Shown here: positions 1 through 6,818 of the stretch, in pieces
Layout: every line of letters starts with the position of its first letter
Numbering within the stretch: position 1 is the stretch's first letter
Origin: a virus
Length of the DNA stretch: 22,131 nt
Virus record (IMG/VR): IMGVR_UViG_3300033153_006942
Span: 1 to 22,131 of that record
Strand: one strand, 5' to 3'
Program-made: the position numbers and the translations under genes
Notes under the pieces: generated by a model
Told to the model about the DNA's origin: nothing
The model's database searches: none
Seen by the model: only the letters and a program-made list of their open reading frames with translations

Positions 1-6
1 GGGAAT

Positions 7-183
7 ATGAAGATAAAGAGATATAAGTTAAATAGTGGAAATTCTATATATATGGCTAAGAAGAAGATAAAAAAGAATCCTAAAGTTGTGATTAATATTC
101 CTGGTTTAAATTGGATGCCTTCTGTTACTAAGAAGGATTATAAGAGTTATTTAAAGAAGATTAATAAGGGAAGAAAGAGATAA
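7..183 (+). CDS. Small basic protein upstream of terL
   Basis: A 58-codon reading frame ends one base before the terL start codon. It is very rich in Lys/Arg and ends KKINKGRKR, with a short hydrophobic/aromatic centre (NIPGLNWMPSV). The frame is open to the left window edge, so the true start may lie outside; an internal ATG at 52 (MAKKK...) is an alternative. I do not recognise the family. The position directly before terL is where small terminase subunits or small nucleic-acid-binding proteins are often found, but nothing in the sequence proves that role. Like terL, it uses many AAG lysine codons. Confidence 0.5.
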   Translation: MKIKRYKLNSGNSIYMAKKKIKKNPKVVINIPGLNWMPSVTKKDYKSYLKKINKGRKR

Positions 184-184
184 T

Positions 185-1492
185 ATGGCCTATAATGATT
201 TAATTAAAGAAGATGTAAAGAAGGTTTCTATATTCAAGCCTCGTAAGTTTCAGCAGTATATTATTGAGGAGTTGAAGCGTTTCAATGTTTTAGTATGTCA
301 TCGTAGGTTTGGTAAGACTTATTTAGCTGTAGCGTTGTTAGTCAGGGCTGCTTTAGAGACTAAGGATACGATGTTTTATGGAGCGTACCTTGCGCCAACG
401 CGTGTACAGGCTAAAGAAGTAGCGTGGTCTATGTTAAAGGATATAGCGCGTAAGATTGATAATACTGTAATTTTAGAATCTGAGTTAAAGGTAAAGTTTG
501 GTAATGGAGCTGTGATAAAATTGCTTGGTGCGTCTGAGCCTGATAGTCTTAGAGGTTTGGGATTAAATTATGTTATTTTAGATGAAGTAGCGCAGATGAA
601 GTCAGAGGTATGGATTGAGATCATCAGACCTGCCATTTCTGATAAGATTGGGACTGTGGTGTTTATTGGAACTCCAAAGGGTGCCAATTTCTTTCAAGAG
701 ATATATGAGTATGCTAGGAATACGGATGATTGGTTTCATGCCAAGTTCAAGAGTTCTGAGACTGATGTGGTTCCAATGCAAGAGTTAGCGAATGCCAAGA
801 GTATGATGACGGATGAAGCTTTTGAACAAGAGTATGAAGTAAGTTTTTATGTATCAAATGCTGCGTCTTATTATGGGAAGATAATCAACAAGATAGATAA
901 GGATAAGAAAATTACATCAGTGCCTCATGATCCGAATAAGAAGGTGTATACGGCGTGGGATATTGGTTTCACGGATGCCACTGCGATTTGGTTTTATCAA
1001 AAGACTGGGTTGAGTGAAGTTCGTATAATAGATTACTATGAGAATGAGGGAGAAGGTTTGCCTCATTATATCAAGTATATCAATCAACTACCTTATATAT
1101 ACGGAGTGCATTATGCGCCGTTTGACATAAAGAAGCATGAGTTTGGGAGTGGAAAGAGTATAATCTCTCAGGCGAAGGATTTAGGTGTCAGGTTTAAGCC
1201 TGTAACGAGGAAGATTAATAGGCAAGATGGGATTGAGCAGGTACGGATGTTTTTACCAAAGTGTGTTTTTGATCGTGAGAAGTGTGAAGTTGGTTTAAAG
1301 TGTTTGAAGCATTATCAAAAGAAGTGGAATGATAAGATGAGTGTTTATTTAAATGAGCCTCAGCATGATTGGAGTTCACATGCTGCTGATGCTTTTAGGT
1401 ATTTAGCGTTGAGTTATAAAGAACAAGATATATTGCATAAGAAGTCTGGAAATTATTTAAAAGATAGTGGTAGAAAGCAATGGTACAAGTAA
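185..1492 (+). CDS. terL: Terminase large subunit (DNA packaging ATPase/nuclease)
   Basis: This is the motor that pumps DNA through the portal into the prohead and cuts the concatemer. The ATPase domain shows a Walker A (CHRRFGKT, residues 38-45), a Walker B with catalytic Glu (YVILDE, 129-134) and a coupling motif (IGTPKG, 161-166). The C-terminal RNase H-like nuclease shows the first catalytic Asp in WDIGFTD (D259), an acidic segment YAPFD downstream, and a final SSHAADAFRY (D402). Its 435 residues are normal for a compact podovirus TerL, and no intein or break is seen. Its last 13 bases overlap the next gene. Codon use differs from downstream genes: 17 of the first 20 lysines are AAG, whereas late genes use almost only AAA. 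Confidence 0.97.
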   Translation: MAYNDLIKEDVKKVSIFKPRKFQQYIIEELKRFNVLVCHRRFGKTYLAVALLVRAALETKDTMFYGAYLAPTRVQAKEVAWSMLKDIARKIDNTVILESELKVKFGNGAVIKLLGASEPDSLRGLGLNYVILDEVAQMKSEVWIEIIRPAISDKIGTVVFIGTPKGANFFQEIYEYARNTDDWFHAKFKSSETDVVPMQELANAKSMMTDEAFEQEYEVSFYVSNAASYYGKIINKIDKDKKITSVPHDPNKKVYTAWDIGFTDATAIWFYQKTGLSEVRIIDYYENEGEGLPHYIKYINQLPYIYGVHYAPFDIKKHEFGSGKSIISQAKDLGVRFKPVTRKINRQDGIEQVRMFLPKCVFDREKCEVGLKCLKHYQKKWNDKMSVYLNEPQHDWSSHAADAFRYLALSYKEQDILHKKSGNYLKDSGRKQWYK

Positions 1493-1938
1493 AAAAACTA
1501 AAAACTGCAATGCAGTTACAAGAGTTTACCAATTTAATGCGAATCAATGATAAGAATGTTTATGATTGTAGTAAAGAGAAGTATATAGATTGGGTTGTAT
1601 TCAAGTTATTTTCTCCAAATAAGCGTCATATTGTATGGATATTGTATGCTGGTGAAAAACCTGTAGGTTATATTCATGTACGGTATGATAATGGATTAAA
1701 TCATGAATTAATAGTATTAAGTGCTTTCATATTGCCAGAATTTCAAGGTAAGAGATTATTGATAGATTTATTAAAGCCAGTAGCAGAGTTAGGAATAAAG
1801 TTAAATGTAAATAGGATTAAGTGGTATAGTCCAGAGGTTCCAAAAGAAGTTTGGGATAGAAACATATTTGGTAATAAAATGAAAGAAACCAGAGTATATA
1901 GTGTTGAAAAAAATATTAAGCCGTATCAGGAGAAATAG
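1480..1938 (+). CDS. GNAT-fold acetyltransferase-like protein
   Basis: This 152-residue protein overlaps the end of terL. It has the GNAT pattern: an N-terminal helical part, beta strands around WILYAGEKPVGYIHVRY (residues 53-69), then the acetyl-CoA loop region FILPEFQGKRLLIDLL (83-98), where EFQGKRL matches the usual Q-x-x-G-x-G/A-like turn in a relaxed form. A substrate cannot be predicted. T7 gp13, which helps assemble the internal virion proteins, is thought to have a GNAT-like fold, so this may be a structural relative rather than an enzyme; that is inference. The start at 1480 is preceded by a weak purine stretch; a second ATG at 1510 is possible. Confidence 0.6.
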   Translation: MVQVKKLKTAMQLQEFTNLMRINDKNVYDCSKEKYIDWVVFKLFSPNKRHIVWILYAGEKPVGYIHVRYDNGLNHELIVLSAFILPEFQGKRLLIDLLKPVAELGIKLNVNRIKWYSPEVPKEVWDRNIFGNKMKETRVYSVEKNIKPYQEK

Positions 1939-1942
1939 GTAA

Positions 1943-2920
1943 ATGAAAATTTATACAAAAGTAGTTTGGAATATAGAGAGTGGAGAAGAAATATTATCAG
2001 AGTCGTTTGAATACTCAGGTCCTTTAGCTTTATGTGATGGTGATGGTGGAGGTGATGGTAATTTTGATGGTAATGAAAGTTCATCTTATGAAGGCGAAGG
2101 TAGTTTTAATTCTACAGGAATTGGTGGCACTAATAATCAATCAACGGGTGGCGGCGGCGGTGGCGGCGGCGGCGGTGGCGGCGGTGGCGGTAAAGGTTTG
2201 AGTGATGCTGGTATGGAAGGTGCTCTTGGTGATCCTAAAGGTGGTGACCCTGACCCAGGTGCTGATCCTGGAGGTGGTAGTGGTAATTCAGATGGAGTAG
2301 GAAATATTGATTTAGGTTCACCATCATTAACTGATATTTCAAAAGCAAAAACTGCAGCAGATTTACAAACAACTGGATTTAGTGCAGAATTGGGACCTGA
2401 TTTGGGTAATGTATCTGAAAAAGATATTAAATCAGCGTGGGCAGCAACAGATAAAACATTAGCTGATAAATATGGATATGAACCAACTAAAATGGGGCTT
2501 GATTATAATTTTAATAAGAAAAAAGCTGGGAATGTTTTCTTAAGTGCTTTAGCTGTTACAAAAGATCCTTTCCTTGCAGCATTAGCCACTGCAATATCCC
2601 CTATTTCATATAATAATTTACCTGGTTTTGAAAGTAGACAAGCAGCCAGAGGAATAGGTGGAGACCCTGAAGGTGGAAATGCTGATGGAAAAGACATTGT
2701 AAAGAAAAAAACACCAGCCACTACCATCACTGAACCAGTAATTAAAGAAGAAGAAGAAGAAGAAGTGAGTCCAGCTGATTTTATAAAATCATTAGGTCAA
2801 GCTAAAAACAGAGCCACAAGGCGTGCTAAATCACGAATGCGAAGACAGTTTGGTTTCTTAGATACAAGATTGAGTGGTGATTTAACAAATCCAATAATTT
2901 ATACACCAACATTGAGGTAA
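1943..2920 (+). CDS. Gly-rich low-complexity protein, probably virion-associated
   Basis: I do not recognise a named family. The first 40 residues look folded (KIYTKVVWNIESGEE). Residues about 34-125 are extremely Gly/Asp/Ser-rich and include 15 consecutive Gly (69-83). A more ordinary region follows, with KKKAGNVFLSALAVTKDP and a mildly hydrophobic segment near 200-220. Then comes a run of six Glu (269-274) and a basic C-terminus (NRATRRAKSRMRRQFGFLD). Basic R-rich tails ending in a short GF/L-x-D segment are common in small structural or ejection proteins of marine podoviruses, so a virion role is plausible. It lies between the GNAT gene and the portal; the portal ATG follows its stop by three bases. 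Confidence 0.7.
   Translation: MKIYTKVVWNIESGEEILSESFEYSGPLALCDGDGGGDGNFDGNESSSYEGEGSFNSTGIGGTNNQSTGGGGGGGGGGGGGGGKGLSDAGMEGALGDPKGGDPDPGADPGGGSGNSDGVGNIDLGSPSLTDISKAKTAADLQTTGFSAELGPDLGNVSEKDIKSAWAATDKTLADKYGYEPTKMGLDYNFNKKKAGNVFLSALAVTKDPFLAALATAISPISYNNLPGFESRQAARGIGGDPEGGNADGKDIVKKKTPATTITEPVIKEEEEEEVSPADFIKSLGQAKNRATRRAKSRMRRQFGFLDTRLSGDLTNPIIYTPTLR
2147..2191 (+). repeat. GGC/GGT trinucleotide tract encoding 15 Gly
   Basis: Fifteen consecutive GGC or GGT codons lie in frame. The tract is entirely G/C apart from the T third positions and sits in otherwise AT-rich DNA. Length changes in units of three would keep the frame. Confidence 0.95.
2747..2764 (+). repeat. GAA trinucleotide tract encoding six Glu
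   Basis: Six consecutive GAA codons fall in the same gene as the poly-Gly tract (residues 269-274), just before its basic C-terminal tail. Confidence 0.9.
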
Positions 2921-2923
2921 AAT

Positions 2924-4585
2924 ATGGAAGTAACAAAATTAATGCAAAAATTTGAAGATGTGCAGAAGAATAGAAGCACTTGGGAAGAAACCTGGGATGA
3001 AGTGATCCATTATTGTAACCCTTCACGAGAAGGTATTTATGATGGTGATTTGCCTGGTGATATTAAGAATGCTGATGTGCCTGATGATACGGCCGCGATT
3101 TCTAGTGATAGACTTGCTGCTATGATCAATTCAACTATTACAAATCAAGCGACAGATTGGTTTGATATATCAATAAATGATGAAGAGTTGAAAGAAAAAG
3201 CTAGTGTAAAACAATGGTTAAATGATTTAAATAAGCAAGTTAAGAGAGCGTTTGATGAGTCTAATTTTTATTCATCTGTAAATGAGATGTATTTGGATTT
3301 AACTACAGTTGGTACAGGTGTAATGTTTATTGGTAGTTCAGATGAGTTAGATAAAGATTTAACTTTTTCTACTAGACATATAAAAGAGATTTACATTGCT
3401 GAAAGCCACGAAGGTAAAGTAGATACATTGTTTAGAAAGTTCAAATGGACAGCAAGACAAATTGTACAGAAATGGGGAATTGAAAATGTAAGTGATCATG
3501 TTAAAGAAGAATATAATGAAGGCAATGAAGAAAAAGATTTTGATATATTGCATTGTGTTTTCCCAAGAGAAGATTGGGTATTTGATGAAGATAATTTAGA
3601 TGCGAAGAAGATGAAGTTTGCTTCTCATTGGCTTGAGTTAGATGAAGAAACAGAGTTAGCGGAAAGTGGATATGAAGAATTTCCATATGTGGTTCCACGA
3701 TGGATAAAGAATACGACTGAAAAATATGGTCGCTCACCAAGTATTACCCTCCTACCAAGTATAAAATCAGTAAATAGAATGAAGGAAACATTATTAAGAA
3801 CAGGTGAAAAAGTTGCTGACCCACCAATAAATATTCCAGATGAAAATGAAGATGTGGATATGAATCCTGGTGGAAAGAATTATTATGACCCACAAACAGA
3901 AGGTTGGATTAGACCTATTGATTTAGGTGCTAATTTACCTGTAAATCTTGAAATGTTAAATACAGAGCAAGATCATATTCGTGATGGTTATTTAATGAAT
4001 CAGCTTCAAGTAATCAATAAGACTGAAATGACAGCTCTTGAAGTTAGAACAAGAATGACAGAAAATATGAGAGTTCTTGGACCAACATTTGGTAGACTAA
4101 TGACTGAATTTATGGATGTTTTATTAAATAGAGTTATAAGTATATTACAAAGAAGCACAGATAGATTTGGTTTGCCTCGTATTCCAGAAGCACCAAAAGA
4201 GATTGAAGGTAAAGAATTTTTATTAATTTACACATCTCCTTTGGCTAGAGCACAAAAGCAAAGCTATTTACAATCTACTATGATAATTGTTAATACAGCA
4301 ATTGAGTGGTCAAGGTCAACTGAAAGACCTGAAATACTTGATAATGTTGATTTTGATGAAGCTATTAAATTTGTAGCTGATGCTTCAGGTGATCCTGTTG
4401 GAGTAATGAGAACAAAAGATCAAGTTCAAGAGATAAGAGTAAGAAGAGCAGAATTACAGAAAGCACAACAAGAAATGCAAATGCAGCAAATGCAAATAGA
4501 ACAACAACAAGCACAAATGGGTATGGTTGAACAAGGAGCAAATGCTACTGAAAAGGTAGCAAAGGCGGAATCGTATGCAGGATAA
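2924..4585 (+). CDS. Portal protein (T7 gp8-type head-tail connector)
   Basis: The portal forms the dodecameric ring at the capsid vertex that binds terminase during packaging and the tail afterwards. The N-terminus (FEDVQKNRSTWEETWDEV, then HYCNPSREG) is the typical opening of the T7 gp8/head-tail connector family, and 553 residues is close to the 536 of T7 gp8. The C-terminus is a Gln/Met-rich helical tail (QQEMQMQQMQIEQQQAQM, about 495-520), expected for the barrel/crown region. A GAGG at 2914-2917, inside the end of the preceding gene, serves as ribosome binding site. The gene is intact. Confidence 0.93.
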   Translation: MEVTKLMQKFEDVQKNRSTWEETWDEVIHYCNPSREGIYDGDLPGDIKNADVPDDTAAISSDRLAAMINSTITNQATDWFDISINDEELKEKASVKQWLNDLNKQVKRAFDESNFYSSVNEMYLDLTTVGTGVMFIGSSDELDKDLTFSTRHIKEIYIAESHEGKVDTLFRKFKWTARQIVQKWGIENVSDHVKEEYNEGNEEKDFDILHCVFPREDWVFDEDNLDAKKMKFASHWLELDEETELAESGYEEFPYVVPRWIKNTTEKYGRSPSITLLPSIKSVNRMKETLLRTGEKVADPPINIPDENEDVDMNPGGKNYYDPQTEGWIRPIDLGANLPVNLEMLNTEQDHIRDGYLMNQLQVINKTEMTALEVRTRMTENMRVLGPTFGRLMTEFMDVLLNRVISILQRSTDRFGLPRIPEAPKEIEGKEFLLIYTSPLARAQKQSYLQSTMIIVNTAIEWSRSTERPEILDNVDFDEAIKFVADASGDPVGVMRTKDQVQEIRVRRAELQKAQQEMQMQQMQIEQQQAQMGMVEQGANATEKVAKAESYAG

Positions 4586-4588
4586 AAA

Positions 4589-4957
4589 ATGAACTGGGGA
4601 AAAACTCAAAAAATAATAGCAAGTATAGTTGGATTAATTACAATTTTTGCAGCAGGATTTGTAGTTTATAATCATTTTGCAAAACAATCAGCACATGCTG
4701 CTCTTGCTGCCAATGTTGAAACAAATTATGTTCAACAATCAGAATTGGTTGCTATGAATAAAAATGTTCAACAAACAAATTATGATTTTTGGATTTATAG
4801 AATTAAACAAGAAATAAGTGATTTATATAAAGAACTACGAAAAACTGTTGATAAAATTAAACAACAACAAATTCAAGATGAAATAGAAATGAAAAAAGAC
4901 GAATTGAAAAATTATAATAAGAAATTGGATGGATTAAAAGAAGGAATAAATGAATAA
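4589..4957 (+). CDS. Small membrane protein with coiled coil (spanin- or holin-like topology)
   Basis: This 122-residue protein has one N-terminal membrane segment (IIASIVGLITIFAAGFVVY, about residues 9-27) and a long charged, Lys/Glu/Gln-rich helical region (about 65-118) that should form a coiled coil. That topology is seen in inner-membrane spanins (Rz-like) and in some small virion membrane proteins. No lysozyme or outer spanin is next to it, so a lysis role is only a suggestion. It starts three bases after the portal stop and its end overlaps the next gene by 8 bases. Confidence 0.7.
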   Translation: MNWGKTQKIIASIVGLITIFAAGFVVYNHFAKQSAHAALAANVETNYVQQSELVAMNKNVQQTNYDFWIYRIKQEISDLYKELRKTVDKIKQQQIQDEIEMKKDELKNYNKKLDGLKEGINE

Positions 4958-5150
4958 TAAATTAAAAGAATTAAAAGAACAGTATAAAGTTTTATTTTCA
5001 GGTGAAGCTGGGATGAAAGTAATGATAGATTTAGAAAAAATAGCATGGTATAATAAATCCATGCGAACAATGAAAATGTCAAATGAAGATTTGGCTTTTA
5101 GAGAGGGAAAACGTAGTTTATTATTGTATATTAAAGATAGAATAAATTAA
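4950..5150 (+). CDS. Bbp19-like small phage protein
   Basis: This 66-residue protein follows the pattern of Bbp19-like small phage proteins (named after Bordetella phage BPP-1): FSGEAGMKVMIDLEKIAW (residues 16-33), then a short linker and FREGKRSLLLYIKDRI (50-65). The G-x-x-V-x-x-D-L core and the late EGKR/EGRR plus I-x-x-x-I ending are the family features I rely on. Such genes usually sit between portal and scaffold, as here. Their function is unknown to me. It overlaps the preceding gene. Confidence 0.6.
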   Translation: MNNKLKELKEQYKVLFSGEAGMKVMIDLEKIAWYNKSMRTMKMSNEDLAFREGKRSLLLYIKDRIN

Positions 5151-5226
5151 AAAGAGAACCTTTGGTCTCGTAGGGTAGCTTGAAATATAGTCCAGAGATT
5201 AGTAGAGGTAACTAAAGGAGGCAATT
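5151..5226 (+). promoter_or_regulatory. Scaffold leader with hairpins and strong ribosome binding site
   Basis: This 76-base gap is one of only two sizeable leaders in the window. A bulged hairpin (GAGAACC 5154-5160, loop TTT, GGTCTC 5164-5169) is followed at once by GTAGGGTAGC. A second small hairpin (TTAGT 5199-5203 with ACTAA 5211-5215) touches the strong Shine-Dalgarno AAAGGAGG (5214-5221) of the scaffold gene. No bacterial -35/-10 pair is convincing. Confidence 0.5.
5170..5179 (+). promoter_or_regulatory. Shared leader motif, copy 1
   Basis: GTAGGGTAGC occurs here in the scaffold leader and again, identical, at the start of the MCP leader. A weaker copy, GTAGGGGAGC, is at about 6710. 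The TAGGG-AG core recalls the initiating end of T7-type promoters (TATAGGGAGA), but the upstream bases do not match. Confidence 0.35.
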
Positions 5227-6111
5227 ATGCCAGAAGAAGGAACAACAGAAGAAGGAACAGAAGAAGGGTTAGATACTGGAGTAACAGAAGAAGGAAAATC
5301 TGATGAACCAAAAGTTTTTACAATAGATCAATGGAGAGAATCAATTCCAGAAGATTTAGCTAGTGAAGCGTCATTAGCAGATATTAAAGATGTTGAAGGA
5401 TTGGTAAAAGGTTATGTAAGTGCACAAAAATCATTTGGTAAAGATAAGACATTTTTACCAAGGAAAGAATGGACGAGTGAAGAATGGGAAACTTATCATA
5501 AAGCAACAGGAAGACCTGATACAGATGTAGAGTATAAGTTAAATAATCCTGAGAATGCTCCAGAAAATTGGCCATCTAATATTAATTATGAGAATGACTT
5601 TAGAAAAAAGGCCCATAAGTTAGGATTGACAAAAAGACAAGGTAGAAAAGTATGGGATTTTTTACAAACTAAAGCGTTAGATAATTATACTGGACAATCA
5701 GAAAATAGTTCAACAAGATTAAAAGAAGGCCATGAAGAAATTAGAAAAGAGTATGGTGCTAAGTATGATGAAGTTTCTAAAAAATCAAACAATATGATAA
5801 TGAAGTTAGATAAAGATGGTTCCATTAGAAAGTGGTTAAAGGATTCAGGTGCTGGACAAGAGCCAATGTTACATAAGTTAGCAATGAAGTTGGCTGAAGG
5901 TTTAGGTGAAGATAAAATTACTGATACAAAACCAGGTGGAGCATCTAAATTAACACCAAGAGAAGCTTTAGCAAAAATTTCAAAATTGGAAGAAGATATG
6001 TATAAACAAGGTGATAGTCATCCATTGATTGATAAATTTCATCCAGACCATGATAAAGCAAATACAGAAAGAACAAAATTATATGAACATGCGTATCCAG
6101 AAGGAACATAA
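5227..6111 (+). CDS. Scaffolding (capsid assembly) protein
   Basis: A 294-residue hydrophilic protein lies between portal and capsid genes, the standard place for scaffold. It begins with a Glu/Gly/Thr-rich disordered stretch (1-30). A conserved region typical of marine podovirus scaffolds follows: a WRESIPEDL segment, then DVEGLVKGYVSAQKSFGKDK (about 57-76), then a pattern of Trp/Glu ending in a GRPD-x-x-x-x-YKL element (about 96-107). The C-terminus contains HPLIDKFHPDHDKA and a KLYEHAYPE ending, a short basic/aromatic helix of the kind that binds coat protein. The start is set by AAAGGAGG at 5214-5221. The next gene starts immediately after the stop codon. Confidence 0.85.
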   Translation: MPEEGTTEEGTEEGLDTGVTEEGKSDEPKVFTIDQWRESIPEDLASEASLADIKDVEGLVKGYVSAQKSFGKDKTFLPRKEWTSEEWETYHKATGRPDTDVEYKLNNPENAPENWPSNINYENDFRKKAHKLGLTKRQGRKVWDFLQTKALDNYTGQSENSSTRLKEGHEEIRKEYGAKYDEVSKKSNNMIMKLDKDGSIRKWLKDSGAGQEPMLHKLAMKLAEGLGEDKITDTKPGGASKLTPREALAKISKLEEDMYKQGDSHPLIDKFHPDHDKANTERTKLYEHAYPEGT

Positions 6112-6654
6112 ATGGAAACATTAGGATTTACAGAAAAGTTACAATTTGAAATTGACAAGAATACAAGACTTATTTTTGGTGTTAGTGAAAAAGGAATAGG
6201 AAAAGGAGTAGCGAAATATATTTTCACATTAACAATTGAAGATATTGAGTATTCTTTTCCAGCTATTTTTGACATAAATGAAGTAATAGTTGAAGTTCCT
6301 GCTCTTAATAGTATTATACCACAAGGTATAGTAGGAACATTTATGGCTAAATTAGAAGTAATTGTAGATGATAGGATATATCTAAAGCCGTGGGAAGAAC
6401 CATTTGAGATATATACTAATCCTAAGATAGATGCCACCTTAGAAGTTGTGCCACCAGGAAAGAAAGTATATTTAAAAGAAGGCCCAAAAGGCGATCAGGG
6501 TGATCCTGGTAAAGAACAATCTAAAGAAGAACTTATTTCCATCATAAAATCTGTGATAGATGATGAAATAGATGAAGCTTCAGGTGGTGACAAGAAGAAG
6601 TTTAAAAAAATAAAATTATTAAGAATTTTAGAAGATATTAAAGATAGAATGTAG
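6112..6654 (+). CDS. Structural protein with short collagen-like segment (function unknown)
   Basis: This 180-residue protein begins with no gap after the scaffold stop. Residues 1-115 look like a beta-rich domain (FTLTIEDIEYSFPAIF; AKLEVIVDDRIYLKPW). Residues 124-133 are collagen-type triplets (GPKGDQGDPG). A charged helical tail of about 45 residues ends with KKKFKKIKLLRILEDIKDRM. Phages use collagen-like triplets in fibres and capsid decorations, so a trimeric head fibre/decoration or an assembly helper is possible. I do not recognise the domain. The stop codon TAG lies inside the GTAGGGTAGC motif. Confidence 0.75.
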   Translation: METLGFTEKLQFEIDKNTRLIFGVSEKGIGKGVAKYIFTLTIEDIEYSFPAIFDINEVIVEVPALNSIIPQGIVGTFMAKLEVIVDDRIYLKPWEEPFEIYTNPKIDATLEVVPPGKKVYLKEGPKGDQGDPGKEQSKEELISIIKSVIDDEIDEASGGDKKKFKKIKLLRILEDIKDRM

Positions 6655-6660
6655 GGTAGC
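6651..6660 (+). promoter_or_regulatory. Shared leader motif, copy 2
   Basis: Exact second copy of GTAGGGTAGC, overlapping the stop codon of the preceding gene and opening the MCP leader. Confidence 0.35.
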
Positions 6661-6818
6661 GTGTAAACGTCTTACATAAATCTTAAAAAAGGTCCTATAT
6701 TAAAAGGGTGTAGGGGAGCCATATAACCCGCAAAACACAAGAGTTGAATTGGTCTTCGTAAGAAGGTAGCCGCGTTCAATAATTGAACACTAAAATAAAA
6801 TATAGGAGAATTAAAATA
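6655..6818 (+). promoter_or_regulatory. Structured 5' leader of the major capsid gene
   Basis: This is the longest non-coding stretch in the window. It is richer in G/C patches than the flanking genes. Visible hairpins: TGTAA-ACGTC-TTACA (6662-6676); GTCTTC-GTAA-GAAGGT (6752-6767, GNRA-type loop, two G-T pairs); and GTTCAA-TAA-TTGAAC (6774-6788, perfect). TTCAA at 6775-6779 could instead pair with TTGAA near 6744, giving competing folds. A variant of the shared motif, GTAGGGGAGC, lies at about 6710, and GGTCTTCGTA...GGTAGC at 6751-6770 resembles GGTCTCGTAGGGTAGC in the scaffold leader. The MCP start has its own AGGAGA (6804-6809). Confidence 0.6.
6693..6807 (+). promoter_or_regulatory. Possible ribosome-binding-site sequestering pair (anti-SD)
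   Basis: TCCTATATT (6693-6701) is a perfect 9-base reverse complement of AATATAGGA (6799-6807), which contains most of the MCP Shine-Dalgarno. Pairing would close a loop of about 97 bases over the two GTAA/TAA hairpins and hide the start region. It may be a translational switch or chance. Confidence 0.4.

Noticed and set aside
5151-5226. Group I intron core-like string (AAATATAGTCC) in the scaffold leader
   Set aside because: No matching P7 partner, no room for an intron in 76 bases and no interrupted gene around it.
6783-6818. TTG start at 6783 for the capsid protein
   Set aside because: It falls inside the GTTCAA-TAA-TTGAAC hairpin and adds residues not typical of the family; the ATG at 6819 has a well-placed AGGAGA.
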